64,000 bases of DNA from Terrimonas sp. Its GTDB lineage: Bacteria; Bacteroidota; Bacteroidia; Chitinophagales; Chitinophagaceae. The stretch spans positions 62,001-126,000 of the forward strand of contig NZ_QCZJ01000006.1 in the NCBI RefSeq assembly GCF_003075435.1, read 5' to 3'. Under the pieces are notes generated by a model. It had not been told where the DNA came from, ran no database searches, and saw nothing but the letters and a program-made list of their open reading frames with translations. Of this stretch, positions 1 to 9,188 are shown one piece after another. Made by a program: the position numbers and the translations under genes. The stretch's first letter is position 1; every line of letters starts with the position of its first letter.

Positions 1-743
1 GAACCAATGTTGACCCTGTTGTTAATCAAACTACAGGGAACGGGCTGGTAAACAGCAAGCCCAGCGGGCCAAGAGCTACGCTGTCAACTTTTTTAAACTA
101 TTTCTTAGCTGATGAGAATGATATCAGGCTTAAACAATGGCTTTATGGTCCGCAATACTGGGATAATGGCAACCCTATTATGGTAAAAACAACCAACCTG
201 GGTTATAACCAGTTTTATTCCGGATCAGATGGAGGCAGCAGCTATGTTTATCATTTAAACATAGATACTTCTATTAAGTTGAGACAAAATCCTGCATTGT
301 TTGATTGCGGTAATGATGAAATAGCCTGGAACCAGGGCGCCCGGAATATTAAATTTTTCCCGGATGCAGGTTCAACCACCAGGAACCAAAACAATGATGC
401 CCCTGTGTCGCGCTATTCGGATGTTTTATTGATGAAGGCAGAAGCCATTCTTCGTGGCGGCGCTGCTACCTCAGGACAAACAGCCTTGTCGCTTGTAAAT
501 ATGGTTCGTGCAGAAAGAACAACATCTCCCGGGTGGGCTTCTGTTGACCTGGAAGATCTTTACGAAGAAAGATGCCGTGAATTTGCATGGGAATGTTTGC
601 ACAGAAACGATATGATACGATTTGGAAAATATGAAAATGTATATGGCTTTAAAACCAATACAGATACTTATCGCAGATTATTCCCCATACCAACAACTGC
701 AATTACAGCAAATGGTAAGCTGGAGCAGAATACAGGATATTGA
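1..743 (+). CDS. SusD/RagB family nutrient-binding lipoprotein, C-terminal part
   Basis: The reading frame is open from base 3, so the 5' part of the gene lies outside the window and only about 246 residues are seen. The segment with residues EERCREFAWECLHRNDMIRFGKY near the end is the typical C-terminal SusD signature (a conserved E-R-E-F/L-x-x-E then D-x-I-R-F-G), followed by the family's ending P-I-P-x-x-x-I-x-x-N. SusD proteins are outer-membrane lipoproteins that bind oligosaccharides and pass them to a SusC TonB-dependent channel. The missing SusC and the SusD N-terminus should lie just upstream. A strong terminator follows the stop, so this is probably the last gene of the susCD transcript. 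Confidence 0.9.
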   Translation, partial: TNVDPVVNQTTGNGLVNSKPSGPRATLSTFLNYFLADENDIRLKQWLYGPQYWDNGNPIMVKTTNLGYNQFYSGSDGGSSYVYHLNIDTSIKLRQNPALFDCGNDEIAWNQGARNIKFFPDAGSTTRNQNNDAPVSRYSDVLLMKAEAILRGGAATSGQTALSLVNMVRAERTTSPGWASVDLEDLYEERCREFAWECLHRNDMIRFGKYENVYGFKTNTDTYRRLFPIPTTAITANGKLEQNTGY

Positions 744-790
744 TTACAGTAGTAATTAATTGCCGGATAACCTGGTATTATTCCCCGGGA

Positions 791-830
791 TACAATAGCC
801 CTCCGCATTGCAGGAGGGCTATTGTATTTT
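791..830 (+). terminator. Rho-independent terminator after susD
   Basis: A perfect 14-bp stem (TACAATAGCCCTCC with its complement) encloses an 8-nt loop and runs into TTTT. It lies 48 bases after the SusD stop codon. Confidence 0.85.
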
Positions 831-926
831 ATAATGCTTGCCGCAGAAGGTTTTTTTCACCTGCTTTTACCAGGGATTTACATTATTTTTCCATACACTT
901 TATTATAAAGAAAAAAACCGGTTGCC

Positions 927-3900
927 ATGCATTCTGTCAAACAGCTTCTTTTTTGCTTCATGCTTATATCTGTTAATTTATCTGCGCAGGTAAAGCCTGA
1001 TTTTAATGTAGCGGCATTTGGAAAAATCCGTTATTGGAATGCTGCGAATAATACGGTTGGTATTCCTGTTACCTATGCCGTTTTCAATAATCTTGCAGAC
1101 CAGGATACCTTTAACATTGGTATGATGTGGTGGGAGCCAAGAGACATACAGCGTGTGGAAATACAATATGCACAAAAACCATCGCCCAAAACTTTAGAGG
1201 CTCAATTACAGTACTGGCAGGAAACCTGGCCGCAGGAGCCGCCACACATGCCAACCATTGACGACCTGGATGATGATCCGTGGAAAGGTAAATGGATAAC
1301 CGCGGCAACTGCGGTAGAGGTAAATGGCAATAAGATAGTGTATTATTTTAAGCCGATGACTGAAGATGAAAACAAAAACGCAAACTTTTTACCTGAGCCG
1401 GTTACTTACAGGCGTGCTGTTAAGCTAAGGTTGATATACCCTCAAAAGCCAACAGCAATAACTGCTATGAATGTATTCTCGATGTCGCAACTGATTAATA
1501 AATCTGTACGCATTGAAATGGGCGTTGATAAAAAACTGAAAGAAAACAGAGACATTAGTATAGAAGTATTCAATGGGCATGTGAAAAATATCAAAGGCTG
1601 GAATACCGGCAGCGGAGATAAAAAAACAGGCAGCAATAGCTTCAGGATAAATTTTAATAACAACAGCAAGGGGATTATTGCAGATATATCAGCCACAAAA
1701 GAATTGCTGCCTGGCTCTAATGATGAAACCATTGTTACTGTGAGAAGCCTGTCTGGCACATATTCTTTTTCGATAGATGACCTGGAAAAAGAGCCGGTAT
1801 ATATTCCATATTACAATGTATATATTTCAAAAGCAGATAATCCTGCTCATTTTTCTCCCGGAATTGTAAAAGGCAAAACCATACGGGAACGTATACCCGA
1901 AGTTCCGGAACAATCGTACGACAGGGCAAGGAATGAGATACCTCATCTTGATCCATGGAAAAACCAGTATGGCAACAAAATTTATTTACCGCTGGCTACA
2001 GATGGTAACTGGCAGAAATTCGCGGTGGAATGGGGTGGAGATATTTTTTTAAATAAAAGAGAAACAAAAGCACAGGGCAAAGAGCTGGCACGTTGCAACT
2101 GGAATGGCACAATACTCTCATGGAAATTCGGCGCAGGCAATACTCCTGACTTTGAACGTAATCAACAGGATTGCCAGATGTCTTTTTCAGATGACTATAT
2201 TCCTGTTATACGATCTGTATGGAGAAAAGACGGTCTTATATACAACCAGGAGTTTGTAGCTACAATGCTCTCCGGGCCTTTATCGCCGTTTGATGCTGCA
2301 AGAGATGAACAAACACCCGCAGTGCTGCTGGTAAAATTTGTTGTTTCTAATCCAACAAATATAGCAAAGCAGGCTAATATTTGGTTAAAAGCTAATGACG
2401 CAGTAACCGGGTTAAGCAACCAGCATAATTTTTTAATGGATGATATAGGCGGACAAAAATTTGTTCGCTGTTTCATACAATCATCAAACGGAAATACCAG
2501 TATTGATGAAGCTTCCGGTAACAGAACAGTAAAACAATCATTATCGCTCGCGCCAAATTCTTCTGCTGAAGTATTTTTTTATTTTCCTTTTGTGGGCGAT
2601 TTAACCGAAAAAGACCAGCCCGCTTTTGCCTCGTTTAATTATGAGAAAGAAAGGAATAAAGTAGTGGCATATTGGAGAGAGGTGGTAAATAAAAATTTAC
2701 TATTCAATGTGCCTGAAAGAAAATTCAATGAAATGGCGAAGGCGGTTATTCCGCATATCCGGATGAGTGCCACTAAAGATCCGAAAAGCGGTTTGTTTAT
2801 GGTACCTGCATCTTCGCTGGGTTATGGCGTATATGCCAATGAAGCCTGTTACCAAACTTTTTTACTCGACAGGATGGGCGACTTTAATACGTCCGCGGCT
2901 TATTTAAACACATTTGTGCAATTGCAGGGAACCCGCAGTTTGCCAGGTGATTTTACAGGTAGTCAGCAGGATGTATACTACGGTGTGCGGGTAGATAGTG
3001 TGTATGACCAAACATTTAACGGGTATAATATGCACCATGGCGTGACGCTATGGGCTTTATCACGCCATTACCTGAATGCGAAAAATAATGACTGGCTGAA
3101 AGCGAACGCATCGAGCATGAAACGCGCTGCCGACTGGCTGATAAAGCAACGCAGCTATAGTATGACCAGGGATGAAAACAATGAGCCTGTGCGTCACTAC
3201 GGTTTATTGCCTGCCGGCGTGCTGGAAGACCCCGAAGACTGGCAGCATTGGTATACCACCAACGCTTACGGGTATATAGCCATTAAAACAATGGCAAAAG
3301 CATTTGAACAGGCAGGGTTACCCGAAGCAGCACATTATAAAAATGAAGCAGCAGCATTTTATAAAGATATCAGGCGGAGTGTGGAAATTGCAAGTGAGCA
3401 TTGTCCCGTTATACGATTGCGCAATGGTACATATGTACCTTATGTGCCCATCAGGCCATACCAAAGATTCAGGTACTTTGGTGTAAAGAAAAGGGCATAT
3501 TATGAGCGTTACAAAAAAAATATTTATCCTACGCTCCGTTTATCTGCTACACGGGAAGTATTATACGGGCCAATCGTATTAATTAAGAATGGTATTATTT
3601 CGGCGGATGAGCCAATGGCGGACTGGATACTGAACGATTGGGAAGATAATATCACCATGTCAACATCTCTTAATTTAAATGCGCATGGCTGGGTTGATGA
3701 TGAATACTGGTTCAGCAGGGGCGGGATGGTTTTCCAGGCAAATTTGCAAAACCCGGTACCGGTATATTTAAGTAAACAGGATATTCCTGCGGCAATAAGA
3801 GGTGTGTACAACAATTTTGTGTCGTGCCTGTATCCCGAGGTAAATGTGTTTACGGAAGAATACCGGAAATGGGTAAACGCAAGCGGGCCTTTTTATAAAA

Positions 3901-4277
3901 TCCCTGATGAATCAAGAGCCATACAGGTGATATCAGAAATGCTGGTGCTTGAAAAAGAAAAGGAACTGTTGTTAGCCGCAGGCACGCCCCGGAGATGGCT
4001 GGAGCCAGGTCAACGTATAGAGCTAATCAATGCTTTTACAGAATACGGGCAATTGCATTATACTATACAGCCGGGTAAAATAGCTGAAACTATTGAAGCT
4101 GATATTGATCTGACAAAAGTAGATTGCCCTTCAGTGCAATTGTTTATAAGAGCCCCTTTTCAAAAACCAATAAAATCCGTGGCTTTAAATGGAGAACAGT
4201 GGCAGCATTGGGATGCTGCGAAAGAAAGCATTACTGTTCCTGCTGGCAAAAGAAACCGATTGGTTATTTCATATTAA
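927..4277 (+). CDS. Large secreted protein with alpha/alpha-toroid glycosidase-like region
   Basis: This 1116-residue protein starts with a clear signal peptide (hydrophobic LLFCFMLISVNLSAQ, cleavage after the Gln-side AQ). Residues 1 to about 560 look beta-rich. Residues about 600 to 1000 contain repeated aromatic helical segments (YGVYANEACYQTFLLDRMGD, YNMHHGVTLWALSRHYL, HGWVDDEYWFSRGG) of the kind seen in six-hairpin (alpha/alpha)6 glycosidases. The final 80 residues form a small beta domain like those that close such enzymes. I cannot assign a GH family or substrate. It follows SusD, so a role in degrading the glycan imported by that locus is likely. The ATG at 927 was chosen because the signal peptide begins there. 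Confidence is good for a secreted protein and moderate for a glycosidase. Confidence 0.7.
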   Translation: MHSVKQLLFCFMLISVNLSAQVKPDFNVAAFGKIRYWNAANNTVGIPVTYAVFNNLADQDTFNIGMMWWEPRDIQRVEIQYAQKPSPKTLEAQLQYWQETWPQEPPHMPTIDDLDDDPWKGKWITAATAVEVNGNKIVYYFKPMTEDENKNANFLPEPVTYRRAVKLRLIYPQKPTAITAMNVFSMSQLINKSVRIEMGVDKKLKENRDISIEVFNGHVKNIKGWNTGSGDKKTGSNSFRINFNNNSKGIIADISATKELLPGSNDETIVTVRSLSGTYSFSIDDLEKEPVYIPYYNVYISKADNPAHFSPGIVKGKTIRERIPEVPEQSYDRARNEIPHLDPWKNQYGNKIYLPLATDGNWQKFAVEWGGDIFLNKRETKAQGKELARCNWNGTILSWKFGAGNTPDFERNQQDCQMSFSDDYIPVIRSVWRKDGLIYNQEFVATMLSGPLSPFDAARDEQTPAVLLVKFVVSNPTNIAKQANIWLKANDAVTGLSNQHNFLMDDIGGQKFVRCFIQSSNGNTSIDEASGNRTVKQSLSLAPNSSAEVFFYFPFVGDLTEKDQPAFASFNYEKERNKVVAYWREVVNKNLLFNVPERKFNEMAKAVIPHIRMSATKDPKSGLFMVPASSLGYGVYANEACYQTFLLDRMGDFNTSAAYLNTFVQLQGTRSLPGDFTGSQQDVYYGVRVDSVYDQTFNGYNMHHGVTLWALSRHYLNAKNNDWLKANASSMKRAADWLIKQRSYSMTRDENNEPVRHYGLLPAGVLEDPEDWQHWYTTNAYGYIAIKTMAKAFEQAGLPEAAHYKNEAAAFYKDIRRSVEIASEHCPVIRLRNGTYVPYVPIRPYQRFRYFGVKKRAYYERYKKNIYPTLRLSATREVLYGPIVLIKNGIISADEPMADWILNDWEDNITMSTSLNLNAHGWVDDEYWFSRGGMVFQANLQNPVPVYLSKQDIPAAIRGVYNNFVSCLYPEVNVFTEEYRKWVNASGPFYKIPDESRAIQVISEMLVLEKEKELLLAAGTPRRWLEPGQRIELINAFTEYGQLHYTIQPGKIAETIEADIDLTKVDCPSVQLFIRAPFQKPIKSVALNGEQWQHWDAAKESITVPAGKRNRLVISY

Positions 4278-4315
4278 TGTTATTAATAGGTGTTCACAGC
4301 AGTTAATGCTGTGGC

Positions 4316-4700
4316 ATAATGCTCATAACAGTACTACAGTATGCGATGTCTGCTTGCCGGGCAGCTACCCTGCACTCACGAATAGATATTTTTAATATTC
4401 AGTGCTGTTCAGGTGCAGGGCACCTAAATACAAATATTTGTAGCCGGCAAAATGACATAGTGTGAGCCGCAGAGCGTCGCAAGATTAATTTGGTGCGTTT
4501 GTATTGTATTATTACGGTGCGCTGCACCTGAAAATGCCACACCTATATTGAATTACAAATATTATTGCTGCGCTGCAGCTATTAAACATCCCGCATACAG
4601 CACAGCCTGAATAAATGAAGATGTGTGTACAGGGTAGCTGTCCGGCAGGCAAGAGTCCACTGATGGTAGCTCTGCAGTTGATTCATAATTAAACATATCA
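4316..4700. repeat. Dispersed inverted-repeat element, copy A, between convergent genes
   Basis: This 440-base gap between two convergent genes has no credible coding sequence. Its two ends are imperfect inverted repeats: the 22-mer at 4351-4372 matches the reverse complement of 4630-4651 at 20 of 22 positions. Small palindromes such as GGTGCGCTGCACC (4516-4528) and GGTGCAGGGCACC lie inside. Read on the minus strand, the left half aligns well with the gap at 54640-54830, including the run CTCTGCGGCT, a CTGCACCTGAA block and AATATTAAAAA. It is therefore a repeated noncoding element. It may be a non-autonomous transposon remnant, or a structured RNA or terminator region. Confidence 0.65.
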
Positions 4701-4719
4701 GCTAAAGCAGTAACGATTA

Positions 4720-5739
4720 TCATTTATCGCCGCCTCTGTACGTCTCAAACATTTTCTCAGTTCGCTTCTTTAATTTTCTAACCAAATTATTTGGAGCAAC
4801 TACTCTTAGTCCTTCTCCAAAACCAAGCAGCTCACGTTCCATTTCAAGGTTGGGGATTACCTTTATGCTGAATAGTATTCCCTCTTTTGTTGTTTCAACT
4901 ATCTGCTGGCTTTCATGCAAGGGCTTGGTTTTAATATAGGGCGCCTGGTGATGATCGGCCCAAAACATTACAGTAACCGGCGGTTGATTATTGCGCGATA
5001 CACCAATGATGTCTTTAAAATAGTCAGTGCCATTAAAATCACGTTGCTCTTTATATCGTTCTACAGGCAGCGGCTCAATATTTTGTATCCTGTCAAGCGC
5101 CAGCGTAAGCAATTGCTTATCTTTTTTATGCATGCCCAATACAAACCAGCGGTTGCGGTATTCTTTTAACAGGTAAGGATAAAATACTATCTCGCCCGCC
5201 TGCCGCGCCTTAAATGATTGATAAGTAATAGCCGTAGTAGTTTTTTCAATAATACACCTGTATATAGTATCCAGCCATTCCAGCCCGGTAAGCAATTCAT
5301 TTTTTTCAAAATCAATTACAGGCGACTGGTGATGCTGCTCACTATAAATCTTATCTTCCAGCTTATTGATCATTTCACTCACTTCATTAAAATGATTAAA
5401 GCCTTTAAACTGGCGGAGCAGGTGAGATACTTCCTGCAATATGCCCAGGTCTTGTGTAGTTAAAGGAATATTGGTGATGGAATAGTCTGCATCTTCATAC
5501 GTATAATATTTTTTATCTACTACAATAATAGGCGCATTATAACCCAGTTGTTCACTGCGCATGGCGTTCAGATCGAGCCGTATGGTGCGCATACTTATTG
5601 GTTTGTCAATGCCTTCATATTCATATAATGCCTCTGAGCAGGCATTAATCAAATCTTCAATAGTCCATTTGCGGCGGCGGTTTTGCAGGCATTTATCAAT
5701 AGTACGGTAACGTATAAGCGCATTTCGGTTAACAGGCAT
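4720..5739 (-). CDS. WYL-domain transcriptional regulator
   Basis: This 339-residue protein has an N-terminal winged-helix region (residues 1-70, with TIEDLINAC and SMRTIRLDL resembling HTH_11/DeoR-type folds). The WYL domain lies at about 160-250, with ITYQSF, FYPYLLKEYRNRWFVLG and LALDRI as its landmarks. A WCX-like extension (about 260-335) follows. Proteins of this build are cytoplasmic regulators that bind DNA through the N-terminus and sense ligands, often nucleic acids or nucleotides, through WYL. It is transcribed alone, convergent with the secreted glycosidase-like gene. Its regulon cannot be read from the sequence. Confidence 0.88.
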   Translation of the reverse strand: MPVNRNALIRYRTIDKCLQNRRRKWTIEDLINACSEALYEYEGIDKPISMRTIRLDLNAMRSEQLGYNAPIIVVDKKYYTYEDADYSITNIPLTTQDLGILQEVSHLLRQFKGFNHFNEVSEMINKLEDKIYSEQHHQSPVIDFEKNELLTGLEWLDTIYRCIIEKTTTAITYQSFKARQAGEIVFYPYLLKEYRNRWFVLGMHKKDKQLLTLALDRIQNIEPLPVERYKEQRDFNGTDYFKDIIGVSRNNQPPVTVMFWADHHQAPYIKTKPLHESQQIVETTKEGILFSIKVIPNLEMERELLGFGEGLRVVAPNNLVRKLKKRTEKMFETYRGGDK

Positions 5740-5997
5740 TTTTTATTTTGAAAGATAGAAAAGATTGGCAACAGTGCAAACGCTTTGCATTATAGGTTTG
5801 CAACCGTTTAAAGGTTGCGGGCTTTGCCCGGAAAATATTTTTATTGGGTGTTGACTGATTTCTTTCATAAAATCCGGGGACGCTGTTATCTATATTGCCT
5901 AATTGCAGCAGCATTTAACCGGTTGATTAATCTTTGAACACTCTGTTTAAATCAATTAATTTAGCTTTTCATCAATAACAGTATCAATATTCACTGT

Positions 5998-7143
5998 ATG
6001 ATAAGAAAACTGGTTCTCCCCTTTTATTTAAAGTTGCTGAGTGTATTACTAATTCTTATTTGCCTGGGATATATTGCTGTTATAGGGCAAACAGTATTGG
6101 AACCGCTATTGTTTGCACTGCTTGTTTCAACTATTTTGCTGCCACTATCAAAATTCTTTGAAAACAGGTTAAATTTTCCGCGTTCTTTAGCCTGCATTAT
6201 CGCTATTCTTTTGTTTTTACTTTCTATTATTTTCCTGTTCATTATACTTGGTTCCCAGTTATCAAAGCTAAGTGAGGATTGGCCGGCTTTTCAGCAACAA
6301 CTGCAGGATTCCATACACGATTTGCAAAAATGGATATCTGCCAATTATGGTATTAAGTATAAGCAGCAGGTAACGTATATCAATAAAGCAATGTCGGATT
6401 CTCTTGGAGCAGGAACAAGCGTATTGGGACAAACCATTTTATCCATCTCATCTACACTTCTGTTATTTGTATTTACTTTATTATATACTTTTTTTCTGCT
6501 CTATTACAGAACCCATATTTCTATTTTCTTTGTTCGCCTTTTTCACGAAAATTACAAGCCTGTGGTACTGGAAGTATTCAGGCAGATACAGTTTATCGTA
6601 AAAAAATATATGCTCGGTTTGTTTATACAGATTGTGCTGGTATCTGGTATGGCATTTACTGCGTATAGTTTAATCGGGATAAAATATGCTATAATGCTTG
6701 CGCTTATCACCGGCATTTTTAATATTATTCCCTATATCGGCATAGCTTCATCGGCTATACTTACCTGTCTTATTACATTTGCTACAGCTCCGGGTTCTCA
6801 TGTATTGCTTGTAATAATGGCAATTATTATTATACATCTCATAGACAGCAATTTTATTATGCCTAAAGTTGTGGGTTCAAAAGTGCAGATCAATTCATTA
6901 ATAGCACTTTTGGGACTGGTAATTGGGGAATTGCTTTGGGGTATTTCAGGTATGTTTTTATCCATACCTGTTATTGCCATTATTAAAATTGTATTCGACA
7001 GGGTACAGGAACTGAATGTTTGGGGCTATTTGTTAGGGGAAGAAGATGGATCAACCAAACCAAAGAAGCTAAAGATCAGGCTTGCCAATGCGAAAAAGAA
7101 TAAACCTCAGCAGGACAGCAATGAAAATAGTACAATAAAATAA
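5998..7143 (+). CDS. AI-2E family transporter (PerM/YdiK-like permease)
   Basis: This 381-residue integral membrane protein has about eight hydrophobic segments. There are three near the N-terminus, an extracytoplasmic helical stretch (residues about 85-140) without long hydrophobic runs, and a C-terminal cluster. The C-terminal block with GIFNIIPYIGIASSAI and the HLIDSNFIMPKVVGSKVQIN segment is the family signature. Members of this superfamily export autoinducer-2 or ions, or have unknown substrates, so the substrate here is unknown. The tail is Lys/Asn-rich and probably cytoplasmic. It is monocistronic and ends at a hairpin shared with the convergent oxidoreductase gene. Confidence 0.9.
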   Translation: MIRKLVLPFYLKLLSVLLILICLGYIAVIGQTVLEPLLFALLVSTILLPLSKFFENRLNFPRSLACIIAILLFLLSIIFLFIILGSQLSKLSEDWPAFQQQLQDSIHDLQKWISANYGIKYKQQVTYINKAMSDSLGAGTSVLGQTILSISSTLLLFVFTLLYTFFLLYYRTHISIFFVRLFHENYKPVVLEVFRQIQFIVKKYMLGLFIQIVLVSGMAFTAYSLIGIKYAIMLALITGIFNIIPYIGIASSAILTCLITFATAPGSHVLLVIMAIIIIHLIDSNFIMPKVVGSKVQINSLIALLGLVIGELLWGISGMFLSIPVIAIIKIVFDRVQELNVWGYLLGEEDGSTKPKKLKIRLANAKKNKPQQDSNENSTIK

Positions 7144-7165
7144 AGCGGATGAATCTCACCCGCTT
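7143..7165. terminator. Bidirectional hairpin between convergent genes
   Basis: AAGCGG pairs with CCGCTT, and an inner TGA/TCA pairing extends the stem past one mismatch. A-runs lie on one side and T-runs on the other strand, so it can serve both convergent genes. It begins at the last base of the upstream stop codon. Confidence 0.6.
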
Positions 7166-7188
7166 AAAAATAAAATTATATATACGAA

Positions 7189-8223
7189 CTACTTTTCCAA
7201 AGCTTTCCTTACAACCGGTGCAACCTTTGTTCCAAACAATTCAACAGACTTCATCATCTGTTCGTGCGTAGGTGCGCCAACATCCATATGCGCGATAAAA
7301 CGGGTAATGCCAAACAACTCATGCATGTATAGTATTTTATCAGCCACTTCATTAGGGTCGCCGATAAACAATGCTCCTTCTTTTGACCTGCCGCCATTAT
7401 ATTGTTCTTTTGAATACGGACCCCAGCCTCTTTCCCTGCCTATACGATTCATCTGCGCGGCATAGTTAAAGTAATAACCATCCGTTACAGCGGCATCGTC
7501 ACTTACAAAAGTATGGGAGTGTATACCCAGTTGCACTTGTTTGGGATCATGTCCATATCGTACCCATTCCTGTTTGTAAAAATCCATCAATTGCTGAAAC
7601 TGGATCGGCATGCCTCCAATAATAGCCACCATCAGCGGCAAGCCAAGCTTTGCTGCGCGAACCACAGATTGAGGAGTGCCGCCAACCGCAATCCATATTG
7701 GTAATCTGCCATTGTTTGTTGCACGTGGATAAACCGTTTGATTAATCACCGGTGCTCTTAATGTTCCTTTCCAGTTTACTATCTCATTGTTGTTGATATT
7801 GAGCAAAAGATCAAGTTTCTCTTCAAACAATTTATCATAGTCTTTTAAATCATAACCAAATAAAGGAAAGGATTCAATAAAGCTTCCGCGCCCCACACCT
7901 ATTTCCGCGCGTCCGTTTGAAATTAAATCTATGGTAGAAAAATCCTGGTATACTTTCACGGGCTCAGCCGAGCTTAGTACCGTAACTGTGCTTGTTAGCT
8001 TTATATTTTTAGTAATGCTGGCAGCGGCGGCCAATACAATTTCCGGGCTTGATATGGCATAATCAGGTCGATGATGCTCGCCCAGTCCAAACACATCCAG
8101 TCCAACTTCATCAGCCAGCTTTATTTCTTCCAGAATCTCCTGCAATTTTTTGCCTGCATTCTCCGGCCTCCTTGTCTGCGGATCAAACGCCAGGTCGCCA
8201 AACATACCTATTCCTAATTCCAT
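7189..8223 (-). CDS. LLM-class (luciferase-like) flavin-dependent oxidoreductase
   Basis: This is a TIM-barrel monooxygenase-like protein of 344 residues. The start at 8223 (MELGIGMFGDLAFDP) begins the first beta strand. An upstream in-frame ATG would add an unrelated 26-residue extension that overlaps the promoter. Family marks are GLDVFGLGEHHRPDYAISSP (the EHH segment), TSTVTVLSSAEPVKVYQDF, GRAEIGVGRGSF and PIWIAVGGTPQSVVRAAKLG. Such enzymes use FMNH2 and O2 or F420-like chemistry, and the substrate cannot be told. A -7 promoter box lies 21 bases upstream of the start. Confidence 0.9.
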   Translation of the reverse strand: MELGIGMFGDLAFDPQTRRPENAGKKLQEILEEIKLADEVGLDVFGLGEHHRPDYAISSPEIVLAAAASITKNIKLTSTVTVLSSAEPVKVYQDFSTIDLISNGRAEIGVGRGSFIESFPLFGYDLKDYDKLFEEKLDLLLNINNNEIVNWKGTLRAPVINQTVYPRATNNGRLPIWIAVGGTPQSVVRAAKLGLPLMVAIIGGMPIQFQQLMDFYKQEWVRYGHDPKQVQLGIHSHTFVSDDAAVTDGYYFNYAAQMNRIGRERGWGPYSKEQYNGGRSKEGALFIGDPNEVADKILYMHELFGITRFIAHMDVGAPTHEQMMKSVELFGTKVAPVVRKALEK

Positions 8224-8243
8224 ACTATAATGTTTTAATAATG

Positions 8244-8251
8244 CAAAGTTA
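8244..8251 (-). promoter_or_regulatory. TAnnTTTG -7 box for the luciferase-like gene
   Basis: TAACTTTG on the minus strand matches the Bacteroidota -7 consensus. It sits about 20 bases upstream of the chosen start. Confidence 0.5.
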
Positions 8252-8537
8252 GCGGGCAGGTTTTTACGGGCACTTAATCTATGACAAGAATAGTAAAACA
8301 AAACTCATAAAAAATATCGCCGGCTATATAGTGTCATGTCGCCTAAAGAATGTCGGTATATTGTCGGTAAACGTGAGATGTGAGATAAGCTTTTACGCCT
8401 CACATTTTGCGTTTGACATAATACTGGTTGAGTGAATCTGTTCCCTTTGTAGTTCTTTGTGCAAATCTTCGTGCATCTTTGTGTCAATCTTGCTTAACTG
8501 CAACAAATTGAAATGATTTTAATAAAAATATGATTTG
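8252..8537. other. Divergent intergenic region with CTTTGTG-type simple repeats
   Basis: Between the two divergent genes there is a degenerate run of phrases like TTCTTTGTGCAAATCTTCGTG and CTTTGTGTCAA (about 8450-8490). The same kind of phrase recurs at 57400-57540. No open frame here looks real. Confidence 0.4.
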
Positions 8538-9188
8538 ATGCAATACATTGATGTGCACACGCATATTTATAAACCCGAAGAGAATATTATAAGCATTGAA
8601 AACACCTGTAATAATTTCTCAAACATTCCGGCAGGTCATCCTGTAAGTATTGGATTACACCCCTGGTATTTAGATAATACAGATAATGACATCAATGTAT
8701 TGATAGCTTTGGCGCAACAGCCTGATGTAGTGGCAATAGGAGAATGTGGATTGGATAAACTGGTAAAAACAGATTGGAATAAGCAGGTAAAATTTTTTGA
8801 TCAACAATTACAGCTTGCAACAGACCTCTGTAAACCTGTGATCATACATTGCGTTAGGGCATTTGCAGAAATATTATTCCTGTTAAAAGGCATTAAAGTT
8901 CCGGTTATTTTCCATGGCATAAACAATAAACTATCTCTTGTGCAGCCGGTGATAGCGCAAGGTTATTATCTTTCTTTCGGAAAAGCATTATTAAATCCGG
9001 GCGCGTCAATTATGCATACGTTAAAAGCCGTTCCTGCTGATCAATTGTTTTTGGAAACAGATGACACCGGAGTTTCTATAAGAGAAATATATAAATCCGC
9101 GGCTGAAATCAGGAATATTACTGAAAATGAAATTGCTTTGCAGCTACAAAAAAATTACGATTCCGTTTTTAATTATGCAGAATATTAG
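8538..9188 (+). CDS. TatD family metal-dependent hydrolase/nuclease
   Basis: The 216-residue protein carries the metal ligands of the TatD amidohydrolase fold: an N-terminal DVHTH motif, AIGECGLD, IIHC and a C-terminal ETDD motif. TatD proteins are metal-dependent 3'-5' nucleases acting on single-stranded DNA or RNA, and some are linked to D-aminoacyl-tRNA or oxidative-damage repair. It is shorter than E. coli TatD (about 260 residues), as is usual for Bacteroidota versions. The ATG at 8538 follows directly after a TTG in the same frame and starts the first strand. The end overlaps the start of tcdA by 14 bases, which implies translational coupling. Confidence 0.9.
   Translation: MQYIDVHTHIYKPEENIISIENTCNNFSNIPAGHPVSIGLHPWYLDNTDNDINVLIALAQQPDVVAIGECGLDKLVKTDWNKQVKFFDQQLQLATDLCKPVIIHCVRAFAEILFLLKGIKVPVIFHGINNKLSLVQPVIAQGYYLSFGKALLNPGASIMHTLKAVPADQLFLETDDTGVSIREIYKSAAEIRNITENEIALQLQKNYDSVFNYAEY

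Noticed and set aside
740-976. A 78-codon plus-strand frame after susD
   Set aside because: It runs through the terminator and overlaps the start and signal peptide of the next secreted gene in another frame.
8305-8487. A 60-codon minus-strand frame with basic residues
   Set aside because: It lies over the CTTTGTG simple repeat and has no family resemblance.
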